Origin: Gaiella sp038230035
Lineage (GTDB): Bacteria > Actinomycetota > Thermoleophilia > Gaiellales > Gaiellaceae
Length of the DNA: 64,000 nucleotides
Assembly: GCA_038230035.1 (NCBI GenBank)
Contig: JBBRNX010000019.1
Span: forward strand, 1-64,000
Reading direction: 5' to 3'
Under the pieces are notes generated by a model, which was given only the letters and a program-made list of their open reading frames with translations, was not told the DNA's origin and ran no database searches. Shown piece by piece: positions 53,866 through 62,464 of the stretch (position 1 is the first letter of the stretch; each line of letters begins with the position of its first letter). Both the position numbers and the translations under genes were made by a program.

Positions 53866-55272
53866 ATGCCGCGCGACTTCCCCAGCGTTCTCGAGCTCGT
53901 CGGCCATACGCCGATCGTCCGCCTTGATCGACTGTCGCGCGACGTCCCGGGCCAGCTGCTCGCAAAGCTCGAGTACCTGAACCCGGGCGGCTCGGTGAAG
54001 GACCGCATCGGCATGGCCATGATCGAGGCAGCCGAGCGCGACGGCAGGCTCCAGCCCGGGGGCACGATCGTCGAACCGACCTCGGGCAACACGGGGGTCG
54101 GCCTCGCGATGGCGGCCGCGCTCAAGGGTTACCGCTGCATCTTCGTGATGCCGGACAAGATGAGCCAGGAGAAGATCGCGATGCTTCGCGCGTACGGCGC
54201 CGAAGTCGTGATCACGCCGACCGCCGTCGAACCCGACTCGCCCGAGAGCTACTACTCGGTCTCGGATCGCCTCGCCGAGGAGATCCCGGGCGGCTTCAAG
54301 CCCGACCAGTACTCGAACCCATCGAACCCAGAGGCGCACTACCGCGTCACGGGGCCGGAGCTGTGGGAGCAGACCGGCGGTGAGATCGACGCGATCGTCA
54401 TCTCGGTCGGCACGGGCGGCACGATCTCCGGGGTAGGCCGCTTCTTCAAGGAGCAAGGCTCGGCCGCGCTGATCGTCGGCGCCGATCCAGAAGGGTCGGT
54501 CTACACCGCCGACGACTCGCATCCATTGCACCCGTATCTCGTAGAAGGGATCGGCAAGGACACCTGGCCGAAGACGATGGATCCGTCGGTGGTCGACGAG
54601 TGGGTGCGCGTGTCCGATCGCGACTCGTTCGTGACCGCGCGGCGGCTCGCGCGCGAGGAGGGCCTCCTCGTCGGCGGCTCCTCAGGCACCACCGCGTGGG
54701 CTGGGATGGAGATCGCGCGACGCCTCGGCGCTGATTCCCGCGTTCTTCTCATGTTTCCGGACTCAGGCCGCTCGTACCTCTCGAAGTTCTACGACGACAA
54801 CTGGATGCTCCAGTACGGCTTCCTCGAGCGCCGCACACCGCCGCCCACGGTGTCCGAGGTGCTCCGGTTCAAGCGCGGCGAGGCGCACGAGCTACCCGAG
54901 CTCGTCACGATCGAGTCGAGCCAAAAGGTCGGCGCAGCGATCGACCTCATGCAGCGCTACTCGATCTCGCAGCTGCCGGTCATCCGCCACGAGCCTGTCG
55001 CCGCGATGACAGACATCGTCGGCTCGATCCAGGAGCGGAGCCTGCTCGACCGTGTGTTCAAGAATCCCGACGCGCTCAACGACACCGTCGCCGTCGCGAT
55101 GCAGCCGCCTCTTGCAACGGTTGACGCGGCCGCGTCGCTCGATGATGTGTTCTCGGACCTGTCCGGACCGAGCGCCGCCGTCGTTGTCGGCATCGCAGGG
55201 AAGCACACCGCGATTCTCACCCGCTCCGACTTGCTCGAGTTTCTCTCCTACCGGCGCACCCAGGTGGAGTAG
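53866..55272 (+). CDS. cbs: Cystathionine beta-synthase with two CBS domains
   Basis: 468 aa. PLP fold: NPGGSVKDRIGMAMIEAAERDG (Schiff-base Lys), IVEPTSGNTGVGLAMAAALKGYRCIFVMPDKMSQEKIAMLRAYGAEV, SVGTGGTISGVGRFFKEQG, EEGLLVGGSSGTTAWAGM. C-terminal pair of CBS domains at about 330-468 (VTIESSQKVGAAIDLMQRYSISQLPVI; VGIAGKHTAILTRSDLLEFL). Makes cystathionine from homocysteine and serine. ATG 53866 lies 9 nt behind TACGCT; upstream in-frame starts at 53839 are less likely. Confidence 0.93.
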   Translation: MPRDFPSVLELVGHTPIVRLDRLSRDVPGQLLAKLEYLNPGGSVKDRIGMAMIEAAERDGRLQPGGTIVEPTSGNTGVGLAMAAALKGYRCIFVMPDKMSQEKIAMLRAYGAEVVITPTAVEPDSPESYYSVSDRLAEEIPGGFKPDQYSNPSNPEAHYRVTGPELWEQTGGEIDAIVISVGTGGTISGVGRFFKEQGSAALIVGADPEGSVYTADDSHPLHPYLVEGIGKDTWPKTMDPSVVDEWVRVSDRDSFVTARRLAREEGLLVGGSSGTTAWAGMEIARRLGADSRVLLMFPDSGRSYLSKFYDDNWMLQYGFLERRTPPPTVSEVLRFKRGEAHELPELVTIESSQKVGAAIDLMQRYSISQLPVIRHEPVAAMTDIVGSIQERSLLDRVFKNPDALNDTVAVAMQPPLATVDAAASLDDVFSDLSGPSAAVVVGIAGKHTAILTRSDLLEFLSYRRTQVE

Positions 55273-55294
55273 GACGAGGGCGGTTGAGAGACGA

Positions 55295-55314
55295 GGGCGA
55301 GGCAAGCCTCGCCC
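55295..55314. repeat. REP-like palindrome / terminator after cbs
   Basis: GGGCGAGGC-AA-GCCTCGCCC, nine perfect pairs with a 2-nt loop, followed by CTACG. Hairpins of the form GTAGGGGCG...CGCCCCTAC recur between genes of many bacteria, so this may be a dispersed element; it can also terminate cbs. The remaining 55273-55365 stretch holds nothing else recognised. Confidence 0.55.
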
Positions 55315-55365
55315 CTACGATGGTCCTGTCCGATTCCCGCTAGTCATTGCCGGCATGATGAGGTC

Positions 55366-56823
55366 GTGAGCACGAACCGCCTCGACTTCGACTCCTGCTA
55401 CCGCGCGCTCGAGAGCCGCGACGCACGCTTCGACGGGGTGTTCGTCGTCGGCGTGCGGACAACGCGGATCTACTGCCGCCCGAGCTGTCCAACGCCGACG
55501 CATCCCAGGCGCCAGAATGTCACCTTCTACAGGACGGCCGCCGCCGCCCAGCGCGCTGGCCTCCGTGCGTGCAAGCGGTGCCGCCCGGATGCTGTTGCGG
55601 GCTCACCAGAGTGGGACGCGCGTGGCGATCTCGTCGGCAGAGCGATGCGGCTGCTCAGCGATGCGGTGGTCGATCGCGAGGGGGTTCCCGGCCTCGCCCG
55701 GCGCCTGGCGGTCAGCGAGCGTCATCTCAACCGGCTGCTCGTCGAGGAGCTTGGTGCGCCAGCGCTCGCACTCGCCCGGGCGCAGAGGGGGCAGACGGCT
55801 CGTGTCCTGATCGAGACGACTGACCTTCCGTTCCGGGAGATCGCCTTCGCTGCCGGGTTCGGCAGCGTGAGGCAGTTCAACGACACGATCCGCGAGGTTT
55901 TCGCGGTGACGCCGAGCGAGCTCCGCCGGGCGCGACGCAATGGCGACCATCGAGAGCCGGGTCACCTGAGGCTGCGTCTGCCTGTGCGTGCTCCATTCGA
56001 CGGCGCCGGAGTCGTCGCCTGGCTCGGCGCACGCGCTGTCGCAGGAGTCGAGTCGGTGGCAGACGGCGTCTACCGGCGTGTCTTGCTACTCCCCGGAGGA
56101 GTGGGCGTCGTCTCGCTCGAGCCCATCGACGAGCACGTCGTCGCCACGTTCCGATTGCGGACGATGGCCGATCTTGCGGCCGCTGTTTCCCGGAGCCGGC
56201 GGCTGCTCGACCTCGACGCCGACCCGACCGCGGTTGCGGGAGTGCTGAGCAACGACCCGATACTCGGCAGTCTCGTCGCGGCCAACCCGGGGCGACGCGT
56301 TCCCGGGTCGGTCGACGGGCCCGAGAGCTCGTTCCGGGCTGTGCTCGGGCAGCAGATCTCGGTCGCAGGCGCGCGCACGATCGCGACGCGCCTGGCGGTC
56401 GCGTTCGGCGTCCCGCTCGGCGAGCCGGACGGCGGCCTGAGTCACGCGTTCCCGAGCGCGGAAGCGTTTGCGGACGCGGACCTCTCAGGCTTCGGGCTGA
56501 CCGGAGCGAGGCAGCGGACAGTCGGTGAGCTCGCGCGGCGGGTCGCCTCAGGCTCGATCGTGCTCGATCCCGGCGCAGATCGTGACGAAGCGCGGCGCCA
56601 GCTGCTCGACGTCCCGGGCATCGGGCCGTGGACCGGCAGCTACATCGCGCTACGCGCGCTCGGCGACCCTGATGTCTTACCCGCCGAGGATCTCGGCGTG
56701 CTCAGGGCAGCTGCGCAGCTTGGGTTGCCGTCGTCGCCGAAGGAGCTCGCGGCACACGCCGAGCGCTGGCGGCCGTGGCGCTCCTACGCCACGCACCATC
56801 TCTGGGCGGCCGACGCCGCGTGA
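55366..56823 (+). CDS. Ada-like/AraC regulator fused to AlkA DNA glycosylase
   Basis: 485 aa, three modules. Residues 1-80: Ada methyl-phosphotriester domain with zinc cysteines in TTRIYCRPSCPTPTHP and GLRACKRCRPDA. About 85-185: AraC HTH (GVPGLARRLAVSERHLNRLLVEELG; REIAFAAGFGSVRQFNDTIREVF). About 190-485: AlkA glycosylase with SSFRAVLGQQISVAGARTIATRLA, HhH LLDVPGIGPWTGSYIALRALGDPDVLPAEDLGV (catalytic Asp). Senses and removes alkylation damage. GTGA overlap with ogt. Confidence 0.94.
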   Translation: MSTNRLDFDSCYRALESRDARFDGVFVVGVRTTRIYCRPSCPTPTHPRRQNVTFYRTAAAAQRAGLRACKRCRPDAVAGSPEWDARGDLVGRAMRLLSDAVVDREGVPGLARRLAVSERHLNRLLVEELGAPALALARAQRGQTARVLIETTDLPFREIAFAAGFGSVRQFNDTIREVFAVTPSELRRARRNGDHREPGHLRLRLPVRAPFDGAGVVAWLGARAVAGVESVADGVYRRVLLLPGGVGVVSLEPIDEHVVATFRLRTMADLAAAVSRSRRLLDLDADPTAVAGVLSNDPILGSLVAANPGRRVPGSVDGPESSFRAVLGQQISVAGARTIATRLAVAFGVPLGEPDGGLSHAFPSAEAFADADLSGFGLTGARQRTVGELARRVASGSIVLDPGADRDEARRQLLDVPGIGPWTGSYIALRALGDPDVLPAEDLGVLRAAAQLGLPSSPKELAAHAERWRPWRSYATHHLWAADAA

Positions 56824-57278
56824 GCGAACAGCTCTCGATCTCGTCGCCGATCGGCTTTCTCACCTTGGTCGCGTCCGAGCGCGGCCTATGCGCGGTCGAC
56901 TGGGGCTCCACCGAGAAGCGAGCCCCAGGTAATCCGATCCTCGCGGATGCTGCCAGGCAGCTTCACGAGTATTTCGCCGGAACCAGGATCGTCTTCGACC
57001 TGGCGCTCGATCTCCGCGGCACCCCGTTCCAGCTCCGGGCCTGGAACGCGCTCGCCGAGATCCCCTATGGCACGACCGTCAGCTACGGCGAACAGGCCTA
57101 TCGCCTCGGTGTTCCCCGCGCGGTGCGGGCAATCGGCGCCGCGAACGGCAGCAACCCGCTACCGATCGTGCTGCCCTGCCATCGAGTGATCGGGGCAAAC
57201 GGCGCGCTGACGGGCTATGGCGGCGGGCTCGACCTGAAGCGCTGGCTCCTCGCGCACGAGCGCGGAGAGGTAGGGTGA
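56820..57278 (+). CDS. ogt: Methylated-DNA-protein cysteine methyltransferase
   Basis: 152 aa. GTPFQLRAWNALAEIPYGTTVSYGEQAYRLGVPRAVRAIGAANGSNPLPIVLPCHRVIGANGALTGYGGGLDLKRWLLAHE: complete active site with acceptor Cys in PCHRV and the HTH recognition helix. Suicide repair of O6-alkylguanine. Coupled to the Ada-AlkA gene. Confidence 0.95.
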   Translation: MSEQLSISSPIGFLTLVASERGLCAVDWGSTEKRAPGNPILADAARQLHEYFAGTRIVFDLALDLRGTPFQLRAWNALAEIPYGTTVSYGEQAYRLGVPRAVRAIGAANGSNPLPIVLPCHRVIGANGALTGYGGGLDLKRWLLAHERGEVG

Positions 57279-57283
57279 CTCAT

Positions 57284-57615
57284 ATGGGACTCTTAGACAA
57301 GATCTTGGGCAGGACGAAAGACGCGGCACGGGAGATCGGCGAACAGGCCGCCCCGCTCGCCGAGAAGGCTGGTGCTGCGGTGGGTGGAGCTGTTGACAAG
57401 GCCGAGGAGCGGTCGCAGATCACGCCGATGACATGAAGGGCGCAGTCGACAAGGCAACGGATTTCGTCGACGACAAGACCGGCGGCAGGATCACCGGGGC
57501 GCTCGACAAGGTCGACAGCGCGACCGGCCACGCGGTCGACGCGGTCGCCGGACCCGCGGACCATCCCGCCGAGCCGGCCGTCGAGGCACCTCCAGAAGAG
57601 CCAACCACGCCGTAA
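57284..57615 (+). pseudogene. Small antitoxin-like/helical protein with one frameshift
   Basis: ATG 57284 (7 nt behind TAGGGT, 57271-57276) starts MGLLDKILGRTKDAAREIGEQAAPLAEKAGAAVGGAVDKAEER; one missing G near 57411 throws the frame to an early stop at 57436. Restored, it continues VADHADDMKGAVDKATDFVDDKTGGRITGALDKVDSATGHAVDAV. This matches the actinobacterial Rv0909/MT0933-like antitoxin family of about 100-110 aa in pattern. ATG 57433 can start only the C-terminal half. Confidence 0.65.
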
Positions 57616-57639
57616 CCCTTCTCGAAGCTCCTCGACTCG

Positions 57640-58593
57640 CTACTCGAGTTCAGGATCGCAGCGCACGGAGGCGAGCGCTTGGTCGGGTTGTGCCCCTGTC
57701 CGAGCAGCTCTCGACTCGCGGCTCACCGTCACGATCACCGCGCCCACGATCAGGACGGCGCCGACAGCGGTGAACGCCGTTGGCCGCTCGCCGAGGATTG
57801 CGGCTCCAAGAACGACTGCCACGAGCGGGTTCACGTACTGGTGCGTCACCACCTGCGAGATCGGCGCGACCCGCAGTAGCCAGGCGTACGCAGTGAAACC
57901 GATCATCGAGCCGGCGACCGCGAGATAGGCCCAGGCGGCGATCGGCCCTGGCTGCAGCGCGTCGCGTGTGACGTCGCTCCACTCGCCGAGCGCCGAACCG
58001 AGGATCAGCAGTACCAGTCCGCCGGCGAGCATCTCGATCACCGTCGCGACGAACGGATCCCGGGGAAGCGTCAGCCGGTGCGAGATGAACGAGCCGCGCG
58101 ACCAGCTGAGCGACGCGGCCAGCATGATCAGGAGCCCGACCGCGGACGAGCCACCGCCGAAGCCTCCTGGGACGACGATCAGCGCGAGTCCGAGTAGCCC
58201 GACGCACGCTGCAACGGCCGTCCCGCGTTGCACGCGGTCACCTGCGAGCGTCCGCCAGACGACGACCTGGAGCGGCACCGATCCGGCGATCATCGCTGCG
58301 ACACCCGAGTCGATGCGCTGTTCGGCGACGTGCACCATCCCGACGCCTGCCCCGAGCAGCATGATCCCGAGCGCGCTCGCGCCGATCGCCTCCTGCCGCG
58401 TCACGCGGAGCGGGCGTCGCAGAACTGCGAGGACGAGGGCGAGCAGCGCGGCCGCGACGAGGAATCGCGTTCCGGCCGTGAGCACCGGAGGCTGCGTCCG
58501 AACCGCGAGCTTGATTCCGACGTACGTCGAGCCCCAGACGACGTACACGATCGCGAGCGCCGCCCAGATCTCTGCGCGCCGAGGTTGCGTCAC
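57640..58593 (-). CDS. EamA/DMT-family transporter
   Basis: 317 aa, ten hydrophobic segments. LAIVYVVWGSTYVGIKLAVRTQPPVLTAGTRFLVAAALLAL, GVGMVHVAEQRIDSGVAAMIAGSVPLQVVVW, SWSRGSFISHRLTLP, QVVTHQYVNPLVAVVLGAAILGERP. Same family as the pair at 43.8-45.6 kb but a different subgroup. ATGA overlap with adenosine deaminase, so it may export purine-related compounds (inference). Confidence 0.9.
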   Translation of the reverse strand: MTQPRRAEIWAALAIVYVVWGSTYVGIKLAVRTQPPVLTAGTRFLVAAALLALVLAVLRRPLRVTRQEAIGASALGIMLLGAGVGMVHVAEQRIDSGVAAMIAGSVPLQVVVWRTLAGDRVQRGTAVAACVGLLGLALIVVPGGFGGGSSAVGLLIMLAASLSWSRGSFISHRLTLPRDPFVATVIEMLAGGLVLLILGSALGEWSDVTRDALQPGPIAAWAYLAVAGSMIGFTAYAWLLRVAPISQVVTHQYVNPLVAVVLGAAILGERPTAFTAVGAVLIVGAVIVTVSRESRAARTGAQPDQALASVRCDPELE

Positions 58594-59603
58594 CTCCGGC
58601 CGATGAAGCTCGCCGCGTGGCCGCGGGCGTTCGCGGCCCGCAACTCGTCCTCGTCGAGTGCGCCGATACGTGCGAGCAGGTCGAGTTCGTCGCGCAGATG
58701 CGTTCGCATCATCTCCGGCCCGTCGGTTGCAATCGTGAACGGAACACCGTGTTCCACGAACGCCCTGAAGGTGCGTCGTATTTCGTCCTCGTTTCGGAGC
58801 GCCTTCGTCAGGAGGTTGGAGGTCGGGCAGATCTCGAGCACGATCCCAGCGTCTCGCAACCGGCGCATCAGACCAGGATCGGACGCGGCGAGGATCCCGT
58901 GCCCGATCCGGTCCGGGCGGAGGTGCTCGACGACGTCTGCGATCTCCTCGCGGCCGGTCGCACCCTCCTCGCCGACGTGGATCGTGACGCCTAGCCCGGC
59001 TGCTCGAGCCCTGTCGACCATGGGTGCGATCTGTGCATAGTCGTAGCGCTCACCACCAGGCCGTGGACCCGCGATGTCGACACCGACGACACCCCGGTCC
59101 GACCAGCGCACCGCCTTCTCGACGATGATCTCGTTCTGCCGCGCGTCGAAGGTGCGATCCATCATCAGAATCAGCCCAGCGCGCACCTGCGGGTACTCGA
59201 GGCGCGCGCGGTCGAGGCCGCGAACGGCCGCGAGGATGATGTGATCGAGGTCGCGCTCGCCCCCGCGGTTGCGCTTCATCGGGTTGAAGCGAAGCTCGAG
59301 CGTTGTGATGCCCTGTGAGCGGTACGCGCCGCCGATCGCGTCGTGTACGGAGCGCTCGACCGCCAGCGGCGACGACTGGATCAGCTCCGTCCAGTGGTAG
59401 ATCGCGTCCAGTGCGTCGAGGTTCTCAACGCCGCGCGGATCCGAGACCGTGACGAGCCGGTCGAACTCCCAGTAGTCCTTCACCGGCAGCGCGATTCCCT
59501 GCTCGTGCGCCAGGCTCCACAAAATCTCCGAGGCGACCGAGCCGCCGAGGTGCGTGTGCAGCTCGGCGAGCCCTTCGTCCGCGAGGATCGCCCCGCTAGG
59601 CAT
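58590..59603 (-). CDS. add: Adenosine deaminase-family enzyme
   Basis: 337 aa from ATG 59603. LAELHTHLGGSVASEILWSLA (HxH), VTIHVGEEGATGREEIADVVEHLRPDRIGHGILAA (His and Glu-general acid), LEICPTSNLLTKAL, FTIATDGPEMMRTHLRDELDL (zinc Asp). Deaminates adenosine or a related aminopurine. Operon: VOC dioxygenase, carboxylesterase, this, EamA, all leftward with overlaps of 4-16 nt. Confidence 0.9.
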   Translation of the reverse strand: MPSGAILADEGLAELHTHLGGSVASEILWSLAHEQGIALPVKDYWEFDRLVTVSDPRGVENLDALDAIYHWTELIQSSPLAVERSVHDAIGGAYRSQGITTLELRFNPMKRNRGGERDLDHIILAAVRGLDRARLEYPQVRAGLILMMDRTFDARQNEIIVEKAVRWSDRGVVGVDIAGPRPGGERYDYAQIAPMVDRARAAGLGVTIHVGEEGATGREEIADVVEHLRPDRIGHGILAASDPGLMRRLRDAGIVLEICPTSNLLTKALRNEDEIRRTFRAFVEHGVPFTIATDGPEMMRTHLRDELDLLARIGALDEDELRAANARGHAASFIGRR

Positions 59604-60279
59604 CGGTCGCAGCGCGGATGAACGACCGCAGGTCGCGAACGACAGCCGGGTCGATCGTGTGCGGCACGGCCGTCTCGTGGTAGAGGACGGCTGCGCCGGC
59701 AGTCTCGAGAATCTCGCGGGCGTCACGGCCGAAATCGACGGGGATGACAGGGTCGAGCGAGCCGTGTGCGATTGCGACCGGGTAGCCGTCGAGTCCGTCG
59801 AGATCCATCGTGAACCCCTCGACGCGGGGGAAGAATCCGGAGAGCGCAATGATCGCCGCCGAGCGTGGTCGACCACCGCCGAGACCGAGCGCGTAGCTCA
59901 TCACCGCGCCCTGCGAGAAGCCACCGAGAACAACCCGCTCGATCGGAACCGGGAGTGCGTCGAGAAACGCCGAGACCTGCGCGAACGTCGCCAGGAAGGT
60001 CGTGGCGTTGGGCGTCGGGAGACCGCCTAGTGCGTACCAGTGTGCGCCGCCGGCCGGCAGCGACAGCGGCCCGCGCGGCGTCACGCCGAGGAGGCGCCGC
60101 TCCGGATCGAGCGCGTCGAGCAGCGGGAAGAGATCGTGCTCGTCGGCGCCGCGGCCGTGAAACAGGACAAGCGCACCCTCCGGCTCGGCCGCCGCTGCGG
60201 GCCGGGTCAGATGAACGAGCGGCGCTGTGTTCTCGTCTGGATCGTCGTCTGGCACCGGCGTCGCTACCGCGTCGCCCAA
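59596..60279 (-). CDS. Carboxylesterase/phospholipase-type alpha/beta hydrolase
   Basis: 227 aa. GALVLFHGRGADEHDLFPLLDAL, VVLGGFSQGAVMSYALGLG (Ser in GFSQG), VAIAHGSLDPVIPVDFGRDAREIL (Asp), YHETAVPHTIDP (His). Similar to YpfH/EstB small-molecule esterases. TTG 60279 is the best start; it overlaps the upstream dioxygenase gene by 16 nt. No signal peptide, so cytosolic. Confidence 0.88.
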   Translation of the reverse strand: MGDAVATPVPDDDPDENTAPLVHLTRPAAAAEPEGALVLFHGRGADEHDLFPLLDALDPERRLLGVTPRGPLSLPAGGAHWYALGGLPTPNATTFLATFAQVSAFLDALPVPIERVVLGGFSQGAVMSYALGLGGGRPRSAAIIALSGFFPRVEGFTMDLDGLDGYPVAIAHGSLDPVIPVDFGRDAREILETAGAAVLYHETAVPHTIDPAVVRDLRSFIRAATDA

Positions 60280-61190
60280 TCCGCACGGGGATCAGGCAGA
60301 GGAGTCAGCGCCGGCTCGACCTGGTCTCGGAGATGCTCGAACGCCGGCGGCAAGATCAGCCGCTCTCCGAGATGCTCGGGATCCTCGTCGACCGAGAAGC
60401 CCGGACCGAGCGTCGCCAGCTCGAACAGCACGCCGCTCGGCTCGCGGAAGTAGATCGACTTGAACCAGAAGCGGTCGATGATCGGGCTTGGGTGGAGTCC
60501 GGCGCCAGTGACCGCTTTCCACCAGGCCTCCTGCTCCTCGGTCTGTGTTGCGAATGCGACATGGTGCACCGTGCCCGCGCCGCCGCTACCTCGATCGGCC
60601 GGTGGTGCGTCGTAGGCGTAGAGCCCGCCGCGCGTCGCGCCGCGCACCTCCCAGGCGCCGTCGCCGACCGAAACGAAGCCGAGTGTCGACTCGAGAGCGG
60701 CTTGGCTTCGTTCCGGTGACGACGCGAAAGCGCGAACGCTGTCGAATCCCTGGAACGCGACCTCGGCCGGAATCTCAGGGTGCTCGGCGGCAAGCGGCGC
60801 GTCGGATGTCTCGCGGACGACGAGCTCGAGTTGGAGCCCTTCAGGGTCGGCGAAGCCGAGGCGTCCATCCTCGCGGCGTGTCGCGACGTCCTTGTCGGCG
60901 AGACGCCGCTCCCAGAAGTCGAGCGCCGCGTCGGACGCGACACGCCACGTGATCGTGTGCACCATCCCGTCACCGGCCCGTCCGCGCCTTGCGCCCGGGT
61001 ACTCGAAGAACGTGATGTCCGCGCCGGGCGAGCCCTGCTCGTCGGCGTAGAAGAGGTGGTAGACGCTCGGGTCGTCCTGGTTGACGGTCTTCTTGACCAT
61101 CCGCAACCCAAGAGTTCCGGCGTAGAACCTGACGTTTCCCGGTGCATCGCCGGTGATGCACGTCACGTGGTGGATCCCATTCAGGCGCAT
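60264..61190 (-). CDS. Ring-cleaving dioxygenase, VOC superfamily (hydroquinone type)
   Basis: 308 aa, two VOC halves. MRLNGIHHVTCITGDAPGNVRFYAGTLGLRMVKKTVNQDDPSVYHLFYADEQGSPGADITFFEYPG at the N-terminus is typical of the MhqO/LinE-like group; the second half has GTVHHVAFATQTEEQ (His) and SGVLFELATLGPGFSVDEDPEHLGERLILPP (Glu). Iron-dependent extradiol cleavage of hydroquinones is expected. Directly upstream of the esterase, as MhqO-MhqD pairs in Bacillus. Confidence 0.9.
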   Translation of the reverse strand: MRLNGIHHVTCITGDAPGNVRFYAGTLGLRMVKKTVNQDDPSVYHLFYADEQGSPGADITFFEYPGARRGRAGDGMVHTITWRVASDAALDFWERRLADKDVATRREDGRLGFADPEGLQLELVVRETSDAPLAAEHPEIPAEVAFQGFDSVRAFASSPERSQAALESTLGFVSVGDGAWEVRGATRGGLYAYDAPPADRGSGGAGTVHHVAFATQTEEQEAWWKAVTGAGLHPSPIIDRFWFKSIYFREPSGVLFELATLGPGFSVDEDPEHLGERLILPPAFEHLRDQVEPALTPLPDPRADWATR

Positions 61191-61309
61191 CTCGACCTCC
61201 TCTCCTCGTCTGCGGCGGCTCGACGGCAGAGTACGGGACAGCGCCGCCCAGCCGCCACGCTCCCCGACCTGTCTTCCTGGGTCATGGCCGGTACGGCATA
61301 GTCCCGCCT

Positions 61310-62464
61310 GTGAAGGTAGGCATCGTGGTGCCGTTCTCGTGGTCGTTCTGGGGAGCGGTGAACGAGCACGCCGAGTTGCAGGCTGCGGCGCTCGAGGCGC
61401 TTGGCGCCGACGTGCGTCTGATCATGGGCAACGATCCGCCCGGCCAGTTCACGCGCGTTCTGCACCCGCGGGTCGGGCGGCACGGCGAGCTGCCCGACAA
61501 CGTGATCCCGGTCGGCCGGTCGGTAATCGTGCCGGCGAACGGCTCGCTGCCGAACATCGTCCTAAGTCCGCGCACGCACCTGCGCATCAAGCGCGTGCTC
61601 GAGCGTGAGAAGTTCGACGTGCTCCATCTCCACGAACCAATGACGCCGGCGATCTGCGTCTCGACGCTCTCGTTCGCGCGCACGCCGATCGTCGCCACGC
61701 ACCACGCATCGGGGGATCTCGGCTGGATGCGCGGCGGTATGCACGTGTGGGGTTTCCTCATGCAGCGGATCGACCATCGCATCGCGGTCTCCGAGCAGGC
61801 GAAGGCGTCTGCGGCGCGATGGCTGCCCGGCGAGTACGAGGTGATCCCGAACGGCGTGTTGATTCCCGACCACGCCGACCCCGGCGGGCGCGATCACGCG
61901 GTCGTCTTCGCGGGCCGGCACGAGACGCGGAAAGGGTTGCAGGTGCTGTTGCGCGCGTGGCCGGAGATCCGGCGCCGGACGGGAGCCGAGCTGCGGATCG
62001 CCGGCGCGGACCCGCTCGCGGTACGGCTCTTGCTCACGCGACTGCGTCTTCCCGACGACGGCATCGACATCCGCGGCTTCCTCTCGCAGGACGATCTCAC
62101 CGATCTCTTTCGCTCGTCGAAGGCGCTGATCGCACCGTCGATCGGAGGCGAGAGCTTCGGGATGGTGCTCACCCGCGCGTTCGGGTGCGCGCTCCCCGTC
62201 GTTGCTTCCGACATCTCCGGGTACCGCGATGTGATGACGCCGGAAACGTCTGTTGCCGTTCGGCCGGAGGAGCCGCAAATGCTCGCCGACGCCGTCGTCG
62301 CGCTCCTCGACGACGAGCCACATCGGGCTGCTATGGGTGCGGCGGGCCGCACTCTCGCGGTCGAGCGCTACGGCTGGCTGGATATCGCCCGCCGTCTGCT
62401 CGGGATCTACGAAGCGCTCGCAGCGGGCGAGCTGCTGCAGCCGCCGATGAGGCTGTCGGCGTGA
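61310..62464 (+). CDS. GT4 glycosyltransferase, PimA-like
   Basis: 384 aa GT-B enzyme. VGIVVPFSWSFWGAVNEHAELQAAALEALGADVRLI, FDVLHLHEPMTPAICVSTLS, IAVSEQAKASAARWLPGEYEVIPNGV, VVFAGRHETRKGLQVLLRAW, LIAPSIGGESFGMVLTRAFGCALPVVASDISGYRDV (Glu of the EX7E motif). Resembles actinobacterial phosphatidylinositol mannosyltransferases. GTG start. GTGA overlap with the next membrane protein; both likely build a cell-envelope glycolipid. Confidence 0.9.
   Translation: MKVGIVVPFSWSFWGAVNEHAELQAAALEALGADVRLIMGNDPPGQFTRVLHPRVGRHGELPDNVIPVGRSVIVPANGSLPNIVLSPRTHLRIKRVLEREKFDVLHLHEPMTPAICVSTLSFARTPIVATHHASGDLGWMRGGMHVWGFLMQRIDHRIAVSEQAKASAARWLPGEYEVIPNGVLIPDHADPGGRDHAVVFAGRHETRKGLQVLLRAWPEIRRRTGAELRIAGADPLAVRLLLTRLRLPDDGIDIRGFLSQDDLTDLFRSSKALIAPSIGGESFGMVLTRAFGCALPVVASDISGYRDVMTPETSVAVRPEEPQMLADAVVALLDDEPHRAAMGAAGRTLAVERYGWLDIARRLLGIYEALAAGELLQPPMRLSA

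Noticed and set aside
53743..54531. Upstream extension of the small Cys-rich protein
   Set aside because: Antisense to cystathionine beta-synthase; the natural start is ATG 53742.
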